DNA of 29,458 nucleotides, taken from positions 1 to 29,458 of the forward strand of contig CABXPN010000011.1 in NCBI GenBank assembly GCA_902514225.1, read 5' to 3'. This stretch comes from an uncultured Bacteroidota bacterium. GTDB taxonomy: Bacteria; Bacteroidota; Bacteroidia; Flavobacteriales; BACL11. Shown here in pieces: positions 1-7,952 of this stretch. The notes beneath the pieces were generated by a model. The model ran no database searches, was not told the origin of the DNA, and worked only from the letters and a program-made list of their open reading frames with translations. Position 1 is the stretch's first letter. Every line of letters starts with the position of its first letter. The translations under genes were made by a program, and so were the position numbers.

Positions 1-784
1 CTACTCTTTCTTGCATTGTAGGTCTTGCTAAATGTTCTCCTGTTTTAAGGTAGTGTTTTATTTCATTAAAAATCCAAGGGTTACCGATTGATGCTCTTCC
101 TATCATAGCTCCATCTAATCCGAATTCATCTCTCATTAATTTGGCTTTTTGTGGGGAGTCAATATCTCCATTCCCGAAAACAGGAATATTCATTCTGGGA
201 TTGTCTTTTACGGCTTTTATCAAAGTCCAATCTGCAGACCCTTTATACATTTGTTTTCGGGTTCTTCCGTGTATGGAGATGGCTTGTATTCCTACATCTT
301 GTAACCTTTCTGCAACTTCAACAATATGCATGGAGTTTTCGTCCCAACCTAAGCGGGTTTTTACGGTTACCGGAATGTTAGTAGATTTTACAATTGATTT
401 TGTCATTTCTACCATTTTCGGAATATCTTTAAGGATACCAGCACCAGCTCCTTTTTTAGCAACTTTTTTTACCGGGCAACCATAATTAATATCAATTATT
501 CCTGGATTTGCTTTTTCACAGATTCTGGTAGCTTCCATCATATTTTCTATATCATAACCAAAAATTTGTATTCCAATTGGCCGTTCGAAATCATAAATAT
601 CTAGTTTCTGTGTGCTTTTATTGGCATCTCTTATCAATCCTTCAGAAGAAATGAATTCGGTAAACATTAAATCAGCACCATGTTTTTTGCAAAGAGCACG
701 AAACGGGGGATCGCTTACATCCTCCATTGGAGCAAGCAAAAGAGGGAATTCCCCTAAATCTATTTTTCCTATTTTTACCGACAT
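1..784 (-). CDS. dusB: tRNA-dihydrouridine synthase, DusB type (3' end cut by window)
   Basis: This flavoenzyme reduces uridine to dihydrouridine in the D-loop of tRNAs using FMN and NADPH. Translating the minus strand from the ATG at 784 gives MSVKIGKIDLGEFPLLLAPM, the usual opening of the TIM barrel, then DPPFRALC and FTEFISSEGLI. The motif INYGCPVKKV holds the catalytic cysteine, with KTRLGW, ISIHGRTRKQMYKG and PVFGNGDI further on; these are core Dus motifs and the DusB subgroup fits best. About 261 codons are present and the C-terminal helical domain lies outside the window. The start sits 24 bases from the divergent CPBP protease gene, with a TAnnTTTG box just upstream. Family assignment is firm; the exact subgroup is inferred from motif style. 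Confidence 0.93.
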   Translation of the reverse strand, partial: MSVKIGKIDLGEFPLLLAPMEDVSDPPFRALCKKHGADLMFTEFISSEGLIRDANKSTQKLDIYDFERPIGIQIFGYDIENMMEATRICEKANPGIIDINYGCPVKKVAKKGAGAGILKDIPKMVEMTKSIVKSTNIPVTVKTRLGWDENSMHIVEVAERLQDVGIQAISIHGRTRKQMYKGSADWTLIKAVKDNPRMNIPVFGNGDIDSPQKAKLMRDEFGLDGAMIGRASIGNPWIFNEIKHYLKTGEHLARPTMQERV

Positions 785-791
785 ATTTTTA

Positions 792-799
792 CAAAAATA
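792..799 (-). promoter_or_regulatory. -7 box (TATTTTTG) for dusB
   Basis: On the minus strand this reads TATTTTTG, a full match to the Bacteroidota -7 consensus TAnnTTTG, 7 bases upstream of the dusB ATG. Transcription would therefore start at or almost at the start codon. No convincing -33 TTTG was identified. Confidence 0.4.
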
Positions 800-808
800 A
801 GAAAGCAA

Positions 809-1717
809 ATGAACCTTAAAGGAATCTATAAAGAAAAAACAGAAGGACAAAAATTATTTTTTTTTGTTCTTATAATTTTCATCTCATCAATTGTTGGCTT
901 TCTATCCAGTGCTATCATTACAACCGATACGGATATACTAAGATCTGATTTAACAAATCCGGATAATATTTTCCTGATTAAACTAATGCAACTTATTACA
1001 TCTGTGTTTATTTTTATTGTTCCTCCATTATTACTGTCGTATTTTGAAGGTGGTAATCTGTTTAATAATTTAGATCTCAGAAAGAAAATAAAAAGACAAA
1101 ATGTTTTATTGATTATTTTAATTATGTTGTTTTCTCAGATTTTGGTTGCTGTAAGCATGCAATGGAACTTAGAAATTATTAATTCCTTAAAATCATTTAT
1201 TCCGTCAGTAGTAGAAAGTATGAAATTGATGGAAGAGAACGCTAAAACTATTACAGAAGCATTTCTGAAAATGGAAAATACTTCAGATCTTTTGTTTAAT
1301 TTATTTTTAATTGCATTTATCCCAGCAATTGGAGAGGAGATGGTATTTAGAGGTGTTTTGCAGAAGAAATTACATTCCATTCTACAAAGTACTCATTTAG
1401 CAATTTTTGTTTCCTCATTTATTTTTTCGGCAATACATATGCAGTTTTTTGGTTTTTTACCAAGATTCATTTTAGGAATTATTTTAGGGTATTTGTTTTA
1501 TTACTCTAAAAATTTATGGATGCCGATTATAGCTCATTTTATAAATAATGCCTTAGCGGTATTGATTATGTACTCTGCATTTGCAAATAAATTAAATACG
1601 GATATCTCTGAAATAGAAAAAACTGATATTAACTTTTTGCAAGCTAGTATCAGTTTTGTAGTTGTAATGTTATTTATCTATTTATTTAAAAAGATAAATA
1701 GTAGAGAGGAAATTTAG
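809..1717 (+). CDS. CPBP (CAAX/Abi) family intramembrane metalloprotease
   Basis: A 302-residue polytopic membrane protein with about eight hydrophobic segments. The three signature motifs of the CPBP family are present in order: the glutamate pair and arginine in AIGEEMVFRGVLQ (about residue 175), the histidine in FSAIHMQF (about 210), and HFINNALAVL (about 245). In characterised relatives these residues form the metal site of a membrane-embedded protease (type II CAAX prenyl endopeptidase fold); bacterial substrates are mostly unknown. It stands alone on the plus strand, and its 3' end overlaps that of the convergent exbD gene by 4 bases. Family assignment is strong; the substrate cannot be told from sequence. 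Confidence 0.88.
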   Translation: MNLKGIYKEKTEGQKLFFFVLIIFISSIVGFLSSAIITTDTDILRSDLTNPDNIFLIKLMQLITSVFIFIVPPLLLSYFEGGNLFNNLDLRKKIKRQNVLLIILIMLFSQILVAVSMQWNLEIINSLKSFIPSVVESMKLMEENAKTITEAFLKMENTSDLLFNLFLIAFIPAIGEEMVFRGVLQKKLHSILQSTHLAIFVSSFIFSAIHMQFFGFLPRFILGIILGYLFYYSKNLWMPIIAHFINNALAVLIMYSAFANKLNTDISEIEKTDINFLQASISFVVVMLFIYLFKKINSREEI

Positions 1718-2196
1718 TTTTTCTCTTTTGATTTACGAGTAGAATAGTTTATTTTAAGAGCATTTACTTTTCTGAGTTCTTGTTTTACATCTGTAACAAT
1801 ACCCATAGTAACATTTTCATCTGCTTTAATTGATGTTGTCATATATGGTATCTCAGACTCATCTTTAGCAAGTCGTTCTGCATTTATAAAGTTTTGTATT
1901 TCTCCTACTTCTTTTCTGCTAAAAGTAACATCATTAAGTTGAATTCTGGCTTTAGTACCAAAAGTAGATTGTTGAGTTTTTGTTGGAGAACCAATATAAA
2001 TATAACTTACTAAAGATTTTTTCTCCATCTTCTTCACTTCAGTAGCTTCCGGAGCTTTTACATCAACCTTAAGAGTTGTTTCTCTCATAACAGTTGTAAC
2101 CATAAAGAAGAAAAGTAACATAAATACAATATCTGGGAGTGATGCGGTAGATATTGCCGGCATTGATTTTCCTCCTCCTTTTTTAAATTTACTCAT
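1714..2196 (-). CDS. ExbD/TolR-type biopolymer transport protein (second copy)
   Basis: A 160-residue protein with a short basic cytoplasmic N-terminus, a single transmembrane helix holding the proton-path aspartate (SLPDIVFMLLFFFMVTTVM, about residues 19-37) and a periplasmic domain. ExbD works with ExbB as the proton-driven motor that energises TonB and thereby outer-membrane receptors. It is the last gene of the exbB operon and begins 2 bases after the stop of the other exbD. The two ExbD copies differ: this one has the shorter periplasmic part and the KVDVKAPEA segment after the helix. A heteromeric motor is plausible but not shown. It overlaps the CPBP gene tail to tail by 4 bases. Confidence 0.92.
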   Translation of the reverse strand: MSKFKKGGGKSMPAISTASLPDIVFMLLFFFMVTTVMRETTLKVDVKAPEATEVKKMEKKSLVSYIYIGSPTKTQQSTFGTKARIQLNDVTFSRKEVGEIQNFINAERLAKDESEIPYMTTSIKADENVTMGIVTDVKQELRKVNALKINYSTRKSKEKN

Positions 2197-2198
2197 CT

Positions 2199-2762
2199 TT
2201 AATTTGCTTTTGTTTCTGCTTCCGAGACTTTCATAGGATAAAATTTCTTAACAATTTTTTGTTCCTCCACTTCTAATTTGTCAAAATCTTTTCCGTAATC
2301 AATGTTTGCTTTTACGTCTCTTAATTCGTTGTATGCTTTGGTAAGTTCATTCTGTACTTGTATATACATATTGTAAGAAGTTCCTTCCTGATTTTGTAAA
2401 GAAACGACTGCTTTTTCAGGGCTTTCAGAAGAGTTTTCATTTCTTCCATTATTACTAACAAACTCTTTCACATCTTCTTTTAAAGAAGAACTAATCGTTC
2501 CGTTTCCATCAATTTCTACCATGTTCTTTGGAGATCCAATTCCGCATAAAACTTTATTATTTTTATTTATCAGAACAACAAAAATATTCCTTTTATGAAT
2601 TTCAGGAGTTTCTATATTTTCTTCTGGCATAGGAGGTAATTTTCTAGAAATACCAGAGTCTACATCCATAGTTGTTGTAACTAAAAAGAATATAAGTAAT
2701 AAGAAAGCAATATCGGCCATAGAGCCGGCATTAATTTCAGGTAATTCTCTTCTTTTTCCCAT
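2199..2762 (-). CDS. ExbD/TolR-type biopolymer transport protein (first copy)
   Basis: A 187-residue ExbD family protein. The N-terminus MGKRRELPEINAGSMADIAF leads into one transmembrane helix (LLLIFFLVTTTM) with the conserved Asp of the proton channel at about residue 17. The periplasmic part (about 40-187) is hydrophilic. It contains a Ser/Asn/Glu-rich stretch around residues 95-115, which makes it longer than the downstream copy. Its ATG shares one base with the upstream stop codon (TAATG), so translation is probably coupled to the membrane protein gene at 2762-3733. Role as for the neighbouring exbD: a subunit of the TonB-energising motor or a related proton-driven motor. Confidence 0.92.
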   Translation of the reverse strand: MGKRRELPEINAGSMADIAFLLLIFFLVTTTMDVDSGISRKLPPMPEENIETPEIHKRNIFVVLINKNNKVLCGIGSPKNMVEIDGNGTISSSLKEDVKEFVSNNGRNENSSESPEKAVVSLQNQEGTSYNMYIQVQNELTKAYNELRDVKANIDYGKDFDKLEVEEQKIVKKFYPMKVSEAETKAN

Positions 2763-3733
2763 TAGTTATTATTTTTTAATTTTTTACCATAAGAACTAAC
2801 TATACCCCAAGTAATAAGTGAAACCAAAGTAATTAAAAGAATAACCACCATACTGAGTCCTGTTGTTACAGATTTTGATACAAATGTAGTCACGCCTATT
2901 TTCTCCCAAGAATTTATAACGTTTCCATCAGCTAAGTAGTAGGTTAATAGTAATATTGAGTTTATTGAACCATAATAAAGAATAGCTTTTATTATTTTTG
3001 ATTTATTGTGTGGCCAATGACTAATTAATTGATAAATATTTGATATTCCAATAATCAGAATAGCTAAAATTATAAGTATTGGTGTAATAATAATTCCTAA
3101 ATTAGATAACGCAAAGATATCAATAACATTATAATACATATTGAATGGTAAAATTGAGATAAGTAAAATATAAATCATAGCTTTTTTCCAATTCTTTATA
3201 AATAAGAAAATTTCTATTAATGCAGCGGAAAGAGCTAATAAAATATAAAATGAAAATAACCCTGTATTTACCAACGTTTCTGTTCGTGTATCGCTAATAA
3301 TTTTTACAACTAAGGATAATAACACGCTAAGTAATAATAACGCTCCAATTGTACATGCAATTAACAAGATAATATTGGTAATTTTAAGATATTTCTTTAG
3401 ATAATATATGATAGTAAATAATATAATTGATAATACAGTTATTGCTAATAGAATATAAGTTAAAATAAAAGGATTTATAGGTGGTATTATCGATAATATA
3501 AATGCATCTCCCCAAATAAAAGCTGTCATACAATAAATAATGTAATATAAAATAAATCCTTTTATAGAAGCTATGAGGTATTCTATAGGATTTTCATTTT
3601 CTACATTCTTCTTCCCAAAGAAATATTTTCCCACCCCAAAAGGAGGGAATATCAGAGATAGATTTAAATAATTACGATTAACAATTGATACAATCGTATT
3701 TATTGCCAATAAAATTAAGACAATATCTAACAT
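2762..3733 (-). CDS. Uncharacterised polytopic membrane protein within the exbB-exbD operon
   Basis: A 323-residue protein made almost entirely of hydrophobic segments, with roughly nine or ten predicted transmembrane helices separated by short Lys/Asn-rich loops. I recognise no catalytic motif. Near the N-terminus is LSLIFPPFGVGKYFFGKK, then a segment around residues 50-75 (IEYLIASIKGFILYYIIY). It lies between exbB (4 bases upstream) and the first exbD (overlapping TAATG), so it is almost certainly co-transcribed and co-translated with the motor genes. A role in assembling or modulating the ExbB/ExbD complex is inferred from position only. The absence of charged catalytic clusters argues against a protease or transferase. 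Confidence 0.8.
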   Translation of the reverse strand: MLDIVLILLAINTIVSIVNRNYLNLSLIFPPFGVGKYFFGKKNVENENPIEYLIASIKGFILYYIIYCMTAFIWGDAFILSIIPPINPFILTYILLAITVLSIILFTIIYYLKKYLKITNIILLIACTIGALLLLSVLLSLVVKIISDTRTETLVNTGLFSFYILLALSAALIEIFLFIKNWKKAMIYILLISILPFNMYYNVIDIFALSNLGIIITPILIILAILIIGISNIYQLISHWPHNKSKIIKAILYYGSINSILLLTYYLADGNVINSWEKIGVTTFVSKSVTTGLSMVVILLITLVSLITWGIVSSYGKKLKNNN

Positions 3734-3737
3734 TTAA

Positions 3738-4526
3738 CTATTTGTTATTTACAAGTATGTCAACTAATTTGATAGATGCATCTTCCATGTCGTTTACAAT
3801 AGAGTCTACCTTAGCTACTAAGTAGTTATAAAATATTTGTAGAATCATTGCAACAATCAAACCAAATACAGTTGTTAAAAGAGCAACTTTAATACCCCCA
3901 GCAACTAATGAAGGAGAAATATCTCCGGCAGCTTCAATAGAGTCAAAAGCACCAATCATACCAATTACGGTACCCATAAACCCAAGCATAGGAGCTAACG
4001 CAATAAATAATGAAATCCAAGAAAGTCCTTTTTCTAGAAGCCCCATTTGTACACTTCCGTAAGCAACAATTGATTTTTCAACTTGTTCTAACCCTTCATC
4101 AGATCTATCTAAACCTTGATAAAATATAGAAGCAACTGGACCTCTTGTGTTTCTACAGATTTCTTTAGCGGCATCTACACCTCCATTCTTTAAAGCTCCT
4201 TCTACATCATTTAATAATTTTGTAGAATTAGTAGTAGACATATTTAAATAGATAATTCTTTCGATAGCAAGTGCTAAACCTAAAATTAAACATAAAAGAA
4301 CAATCCCCATAAATTCAGGACCTCCTTCCATAAATTTTTGTTTAATAATTTGGTGAAAAGTTTCTTCTTCCACCGCCTCTTCTTCATTTGAAGTTTCTTC
4401 AGAAGTAGCTTCCTCTGTTACTACTTCAGTTGTGTCTTCTGATACTGTAGTGTCTTGTGCGTAAACAGATAAGTTTCCTGTAAATAAAACAGCTATAAGT
4501 GTAAATAATGCAATTCCTTTTTTCAT
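3738..4526 (-). CDS. exbB: ExbB/TolQ/MotA family proton channel subunit with signal peptide and acidic linker
   Basis: A 262-residue protein. A signal peptide (MKKGIALFTLIAVLFTGNLS..., cleavage probably near YAQ) is followed by an extracytoplasmic linker of Glu, Thr and Ser at about residues 24-57. Then come three transmembrane segments of the MotA_TolQ_ExbB domain: MGIVLLCLILGLALAIERII (about 73), WISLFIALAPMLGFMGTVIG (about 170) and VALLTTVFGLIVAMILQIFY (about 214). The LGFMGTVIGMIGAF motif and the small residues after it are typical. With two exbD genes downstream it forms the proton-motive-force motor for TonB-dependent uptake. No tonB gene is in the window. The signal peptide and acidic linker lengthen the N-terminus beyond classical ExbB, a form I associate with Bacteroidota from memory. 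Confidence 0.93.
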   Translation of the reverse strand: MKKGIALFTLIAVLFTGNLSVYAQDTTVSEDTTEVVTEEATSEETSNEEEAVEEETFHQIIKQKFMEGGPEFMGIVLLCLILGLALAIERIIYLNMSTTNSTKLLNDVEGALKNGGVDAAKEICRNTRGPVASIFYQGLDRSDEGLEQVEKSIVAYGSVQMGLLEKGLSWISLFIALAPMLGFMGTVIGMIGAFDSIEAAGDISPSLVAGGIKVALLTTVFGLIVAMILQIFYNYLVAKVDSIVNDMEDASIKLVDILVNNK

Positions 4527-4556
4527 TTTATATTAGTTTTTAAAATTTTAGTGTCG

Positions 4557-4564
4557 CAAATGTA
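4557..4564 (-). promoter_or_regulatory. -7 box (TACATTTG) for the exbB operon
   Basis: On the minus strand this reads TACATTTG, a full match to TAnnTTTG, 30 bases upstream of the exbB ATG in the 56-base gap after the superoxide dismutase gene. It suggests that the exb genes have their own promoter. No clear -33 TTTG is seen at the expected distance. Confidence 0.5.
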
Positions 4565-4582
4565 TAAAAATATACTTTAATA

Positions 4583-5188
4583 TTATATTAATGCAGCTTC
4601 AAATCTGTTGTTTACTTCTTCCCAGTTAATCACATTGAAAAAGGCGTTTATGTAATCAGGTCTTCTGTTCTGATAGTTTAGGTAATAGGCATGTTCCCAA
4701 ACATCCAAACATAAAATAGGAGTGCAACCACACTGATTGTCCATTAGATGATTATCCTGATTTGGAGTAGAACAAACACATAATTTCCCCTCTTCATTTA
4801 CACATAGCCATGCCCATCCTGAACCAAATCTTGTTCCAGCAGCTTTCGAAAATTCATCTTTAAAACTTTCAAAACTTCCAAAAGTTTCATGGATTACATC
4901 TGATAATTTTCCTGTTGGTTCCCCACCCCCGTTTGGACTCATAGAGGTCCAAAACATATTATGGTTGTAGTATCCTCCACCGTTATTTCTTGCCCCCCCG
5001 CTAAGTCCAGGAGTACAGCAAATTTCTTCTATTGATTTTCCTTCTAAATCAGTTCCTGCAATAGCGTTATTAAGATTGTTTGTATATCCGTTATGATGTT
5101 TACTATGATGAATTTCCATTGTTTTTGCATCAATATGTGGTTCTAATGCATCATAAGCATATGGTAAGTTTGGTAATTTAAATGTCAT
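4583..5188 (-). CDS. Superoxide dismutase, Fe/Mn family, cysteine-rich
   Basis: A 201-residue Fe/Mn superoxide dismutase that converts superoxide to oxygen and peroxide. The metal ligands are His27 (MEIHHSKHH), His76 (YYNHNMFW), Asp162 and His166 ([19 protein letters not shown]). The length and the alpha-helical N-terminal plus alpha/beta C-terminal layout are normal. No signal peptide is seen, so it should be cytoplasmic. Unusual are eight cysteines (57, 58, 129, 137, 139, 153, 155, 160), most in the strand region just before the Asp162 ligand; well-known Fe/Mn enzymes have few or none. Metal preference cannot be decided safely by eye. It lies 32 bases downstream of the sulfotransferase gene and may be read through from it. 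Confidence 0.95.
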   Translation of the reverse strand: MTFKLPNLPYAYDALEPHIDAKTMEIHHSKHHNGYTNNLNNAIAGTDLEGKSIEEICCTPGLSGGARNNGGGYYNHNMFWTSMSPNGGGEPTGKLSDVIHETFGSFESFKDEFSKAAGTRFGSGWAWLCVNEEGKLCVCSTPNQDNHLMDNQCGCTPILCLDVWEHAYYLNYQNRRPDYINAFFNVINWEEVNNRFEAALI

Positions 5189-5220
5189 AATATTTTTATT
5201 TTTATTTGTTGGCTAATATA

Positions 5221-6054
5221 TTAAAAAGGAGAATATGTGTTACTAATTGACTCATTTAATAACTCTCCTCCAATTTCTTTTAAGTTTTCTGTTTCAATTG
5301 TTTCTTGTTTTGGGTTTTTTCTTTGTATTGTTCCGGAAATGTTTTTCACTAATCCTTCTGAAGAGTTAAGATTTAAAAACTTGAATATATCCTGAGTTTT
5401 CTTTTCAGGGTTTTCAATAAAATCTTGATAAGACAAATGAATGTATTGTGATTTCTTTAAATTCTTAAAGAAGTTATCACTTTCCATAATTGATAATTTC
5501 CATTCCCACATACCTTTCTCTAAATCTGTTTTCGGATTATATTCTGAAGAAGTTTTTTGTTCGTATTCTTTTAGTAATTCATACTTTTTCCCTGTAAACC
5601 AATTTTGTTTTTGTATTCTTCTTTCAATTGATTTACTTACTTCTAATCCGTTTCTTGTCAGATAAATAAATTTAGCTTTAGGAAAAGATTTTTTTAAGAA
5701 TTTTAATCTAAAATTATTAATTGGGAGTTTTTCTAAAACTACTTTTGAATTTGATAAAACTTGTTCTCTGAAAAATAATTTTTGTAATTGATTAGTTCTT
5801 ATCGAATCTGTATTTTTTTCATCAGCAAATAGCACAGGATTACTAATATTTTCTTTCCAAATATTAAATTCTGGATATACTTTATGCCATAAACGTCTGG
5901 GCTCATTCAGATATTTAATGTCTGGGTGTTCAGACAAAGTTTCCCCTAAAATTGTAGTTCCGGATCTTCCACAACCTATAATAAAAATAGGTGAAAAATT
6001 ATGATTATTTTTCTTTAAGTAAAAGAGGATATTTTTTACTAACTCTTTTATCAT
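5221..6054 (-). CDS. Sulfotransferase family protein (PAPS-dependent)
   Basis: A 277-residue protein with the 5'-phosphosulfate-binding loop PIFIIGCGRSGTTILGETL at about residues 22-40. A second conserved region, KAKFIYLTRNGLEVSKSIERR (about residues 126-146), matches the 3'-phosphate-binding Arg...Ser segment of sulfotransferases. IHLSYQDFIENPEKKTQDIFKFLNL-like sequence near the C-terminus is the usual tail of the Sulfotransfer family. The enzyme moves sulfate from PAPS to a hydroxyl or amine of an unknown acceptor. It begins one base after the flavin-reductase gene stop, so the two are probably one transcript. Nothing next to it makes PAPS, and the acceptor cannot be inferred. Confidence 0.85.
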   Translation of the reverse strand: MIKELVKNILFYLKKNNHNFSPIFIIGCGRSGTTILGETLSEHPDIKYLNEPRRLWHKVYPEFNIWKENISNPVLFADEKNTDSIRTNQLQKLFFREQVLSNSKVVLEKLPINNFRLKFLKKSFPKAKFIYLTRNGLEVSKSIERRIQKQNWFTGKKYELLKEYEQKTSSEYNPKTDLEKGMWEWKLSIMESDNFFKNLKKSQYIHLSYQDFIENPEKKTQDIFKFLNLNSSEGLVKNISGTIQRKNPKQETIETENLKEIGGELLNESISNTYSPF

Positions 6055-6055
6055 A

Positions 6056-6889
6056 TTAAAGAAGTGTCTGCCAAGCTTCTTCTGAGTTCCCTTCTGACAA
6101 AAGTGATTTTGCTTGTTTGTGTTTTTCTGTTTCAGGAAAATTGTTTTCGGAAATAGTTTTTTCAGGAATTTCTTCTGCAGAAGCTAAAATAGCTAAATCA
6201 CTTCCTGTTAATATTTCGGAATTTTTAATATTCTCGGGTAAATTATCTATACCCATTCCTATTTTAGAAATAGGTTTTGCAATTTCATAAAGTGAATCCT
6301 TAGTAGTTTTTCCGTACCAATTAGATCCATATCGGCTAACAATATTTAGCTTGAAAGGATCAATATTTCCTTCATTATCTAGAATATTTTCATCTATATG
6401 CATTTTTAAAATTTCAGCAATTACTAAATTTCCTGAACCTCCATCTTCTCCTAAAACTACTATATCATTTACTTTGCATTCAAAATTTACTGGTGATTCT
6501 TTTATTCTACTTGGAGTAATTAAATCAGATTTAACTTCCGTAAATCCAGCTTTTTTAAATTCATTCACACCTTTTTCAAAACTACAAGAGGCCAAAGAAA
6601 CTTGTTGTGCTGTGTCTTCAGTAACTAAACCGATAACACATTCTTTTACTTCTAAAATGTTTTTTAAAGTATGTTTGTTTGTTCCGAACCTCCCACTTTT
6701 TACTGGTGAAAAAACCAAAATTGGAGGGTTAACTGAAAACACATTAAAAAATGAAAAAGGAGCTAAATTCATTCTACCATCTTTGTCAATTGTACTCACA
6801 AGAGCAATTGGTCTTGGAGTAATTGCAGAGGAAAGAAAATTATACAATCCTTCAGTCTCACCTTTTGTTATATCTAAAGTTTTTATCAT
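6056..6889 (-). CDS. Flavin reductase-like, FMN-binding split-barrel family protein
   Basis: A 277-residue protein whose first ~200 residues are a flavin reductase-like split barrel: SSAITPRPIALVSTIDKDG (about 21-39) followed by NLAPFSFFNVFSVNPPILVF (about 41-60) is the FMN-binding signature. GFTEVKSDLITPSRIKESPV (about 115-134) is typical of the larger subgroup. The C-terminal ~60 residues are charged (Glu, Lys, Ser, Asn) and look like a family-specific extension. The ATG overlaps the stop of the fumarylacetoacetate hydrolase gene (ATGA), so the product is coupled to tyrosine breakdown. Its electron acceptor or exact reaction is unknown. The family also includes proteins that bind FMN without a proven reductase activity. 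Confidence 0.87.
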   Translation of the reverse strand: MIKTLDITKGETEGLYNFLSSAITPRPIALVSTIDKDGRMNLAPFSFFNVFSVNPPILVFSPVKSGRFGTNKHTLKNILEVKECVIGLVTEDTAQQVSLASCSFEKGVNEFKKAGFTEVKSDLITPSRIKESPVNFECKVNDIVVLGEDGGSGNLVIAEILKMHIDENILDNEGNIDPFKLNIVSRYGSNWYGKTTKDSLYEIAKPISKIGMGIDNLPENIKNSEILTGSDLAILASAEEIPEKTISENNFPETEKHKQAKSLLSEGNSEEAWQTLL

Positions 6890-7860
6890 TTTTTAAGTTT
6901 TAATATAGAGTGAGTTGAATCTGACTTGATAATTTTATTCGTAATTCTTCCGAGCCCTTCAATTTGCATTTCTATTTCATCCCCTTCTTTTATCCATCTT
7001 TCCATATAGTCAGGATTTGATCTTTTATTAGTTCCGTTTATTTCTAATAAGCAACCTGTTCCGACAGTGCCAGATCCAATAACATCTCCTGGGAATAATT
7101 CTACTCCATAGGATGCTCTCTCAATAATTTCAGCAAATGTCCAATTCATGTCTTTTGCATTTCCTTCAGATAAAAGCTCCCCATTTATAAAAGCTTTCAT
7201 GTTCAGATCATATTTCTTTCCATATTCTGTATCAATACTTCTAGGTTCTATCTCATCAGAAGTAACTAAATAAGGACCTAAAACTGATGCAAAATCTTTC
7301 CCTTTCGCAGGTCCTAAGTTTAGTTTCATTTCCTCTTTTTGTAATGTTCTTCCACTTATATCATTCAGAATGCAAAATCCTGCAATATGGTTGTCCGCAT
7401 CTTTTGATAAAATATTTTTTCCTCCTTTGCCAATTACAATAGCGAATTCTAGTTCGTAATCTAACTTTTTAAAATGGTCTGGCATGATCTCAATTTCTTC
7501 ACTATCTGCAAAAATTGCATTATGGTTTGAAAAATAAAACACAGGAAATTGATCAAATTCAGCTATCATATCTGCTCCTCTATTTTTTCTGGAAGTTGCT
7601 ACATGTCGCCTAAAAGCATAAGCATCTCGAAAAGAATTTGGTTTTAAAGGTGGCAAAACAATTATGTTTTCGATATCATGTTTTTGGCAATCTTCATTAC
7701 AAATAAAGGCTGCAATTTTATCTTGATAGTCTTCAATTTGTATCAATTCTATTATTGAGATGTTTCCAAAACAATTATTCAGATTATATACAATATCTTT
7801 TTGTAATACTCCAATTTGTTCCTCTCCGGAATCTTGTAATTTATAAGTTAGAAGTTTCAT
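6886..7860 (-). CDS. Fumarylacetoacetate hydrolase family protein (tyrosine degradation)
   Basis: A 324-residue FAH-fold enzyme. Conserved elements are RDAYAFRRHVATSR (about 78-91), the metal site in LDYELEFAIVIGKGG (Glu136 and Glu138), LNDISGRTLQKEE (Asp167), and GDVIGSGTVGTGCLLEING near residues 260-280. The probable reaction is cleavage of fumarylacetoacetate (or maleylacetoacetate) to fumarate and acetoacetate, the last step of homogentisate breakdown. Support comes from position: it is divergent from homogentisate dioxygenase and HPPD across a 92-base promoter region. It is shorter than classical fumarylacetoacetase (about 420 residues) and lacks that enzyme's N-terminal SH3-like domain. 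Substrate assignment is therefore by context, the family by sequence. Confidence 0.9.
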   Translation of the reverse strand: MKLLTYKLQDSGEEQIGVLQKDIVYNLNNCFGNISIIELIQIEDYQDKIAAFICNEDCQKHDIENIIVLPPLKPNSFRDAYAFRRHVATSRKNRGADMIAEFDQFPVFYFSNHNAIFADSEEIEIMPDHFKKLDYELEFAIVIGKGGKNILSKDADNHIAGFCILNDISGRTLQKEEMKLNLGPAKGKDFASVLGPYLVTSDEIEPRSIDTEYGKKYDLNMKAFINGELLSEGNAKDMNWTFAEIIERASYGVELFPGDVIGSGTVGTGCLLEINGTNKRSNPDYMERWIKEGDEIEMQIEGLGRITNKIIKSDSTHSILKLKK

Positions 7861-7866
7861 TCAATG

Positions 7867-7874
7867 CAAAAATA
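7867..7874 (-). promoter_or_regulatory. -7 box (TATTTTTG) for the FAH-flavin reductase-sulfotransferase operon
   Basis: On the minus strand, TATTTTTG matches TAnnTTTG 6 bases upstream of the FAH start. A TTTG (complement of CAAA at 7897-7900) lies 22 bases further upstream, close to the spacing expected for a -33 element. It is one half of a divergent promoter pair with 7929-7936. Confidence 0.55.
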
Positions 7875-7928
7875 TCAATTTAAATTTTAGGATATACAAA
7901 AATCATCTTTTGTTTATGTTTTATGTCA

Positions 7929-7936
7929 TATATTTG
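7929..7936 (+). promoter_or_regulatory. -7 box (TATATTTG) for the homogentisate dioxygenase operon
   Basis: TATATTTG matches TAnnTTTG 16 bases before the ATG at 7953. A TTTG at 7909-7912 lies 16 bases upstream, a little closer than usual for a -33 element. The leader would be only about 10-12 bases long with no Shine-Dalgarno sequence. The 92-base region shared with the FAH promoter is where a tyrosine-pathway regulator would be expected to bind, though no clear palindrome is visible. Confidence 0.55.
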
Positions 7937-7952
7937 CACAAAACAATAACAA

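Noticed and set aside
141..485. 114-residue ORF on the plus strand
   Set aside because: It lies antisense within dusB, whose motifs (INYGCPVKK and others) are clear on the minus strand; the ORF has no recognisable features.
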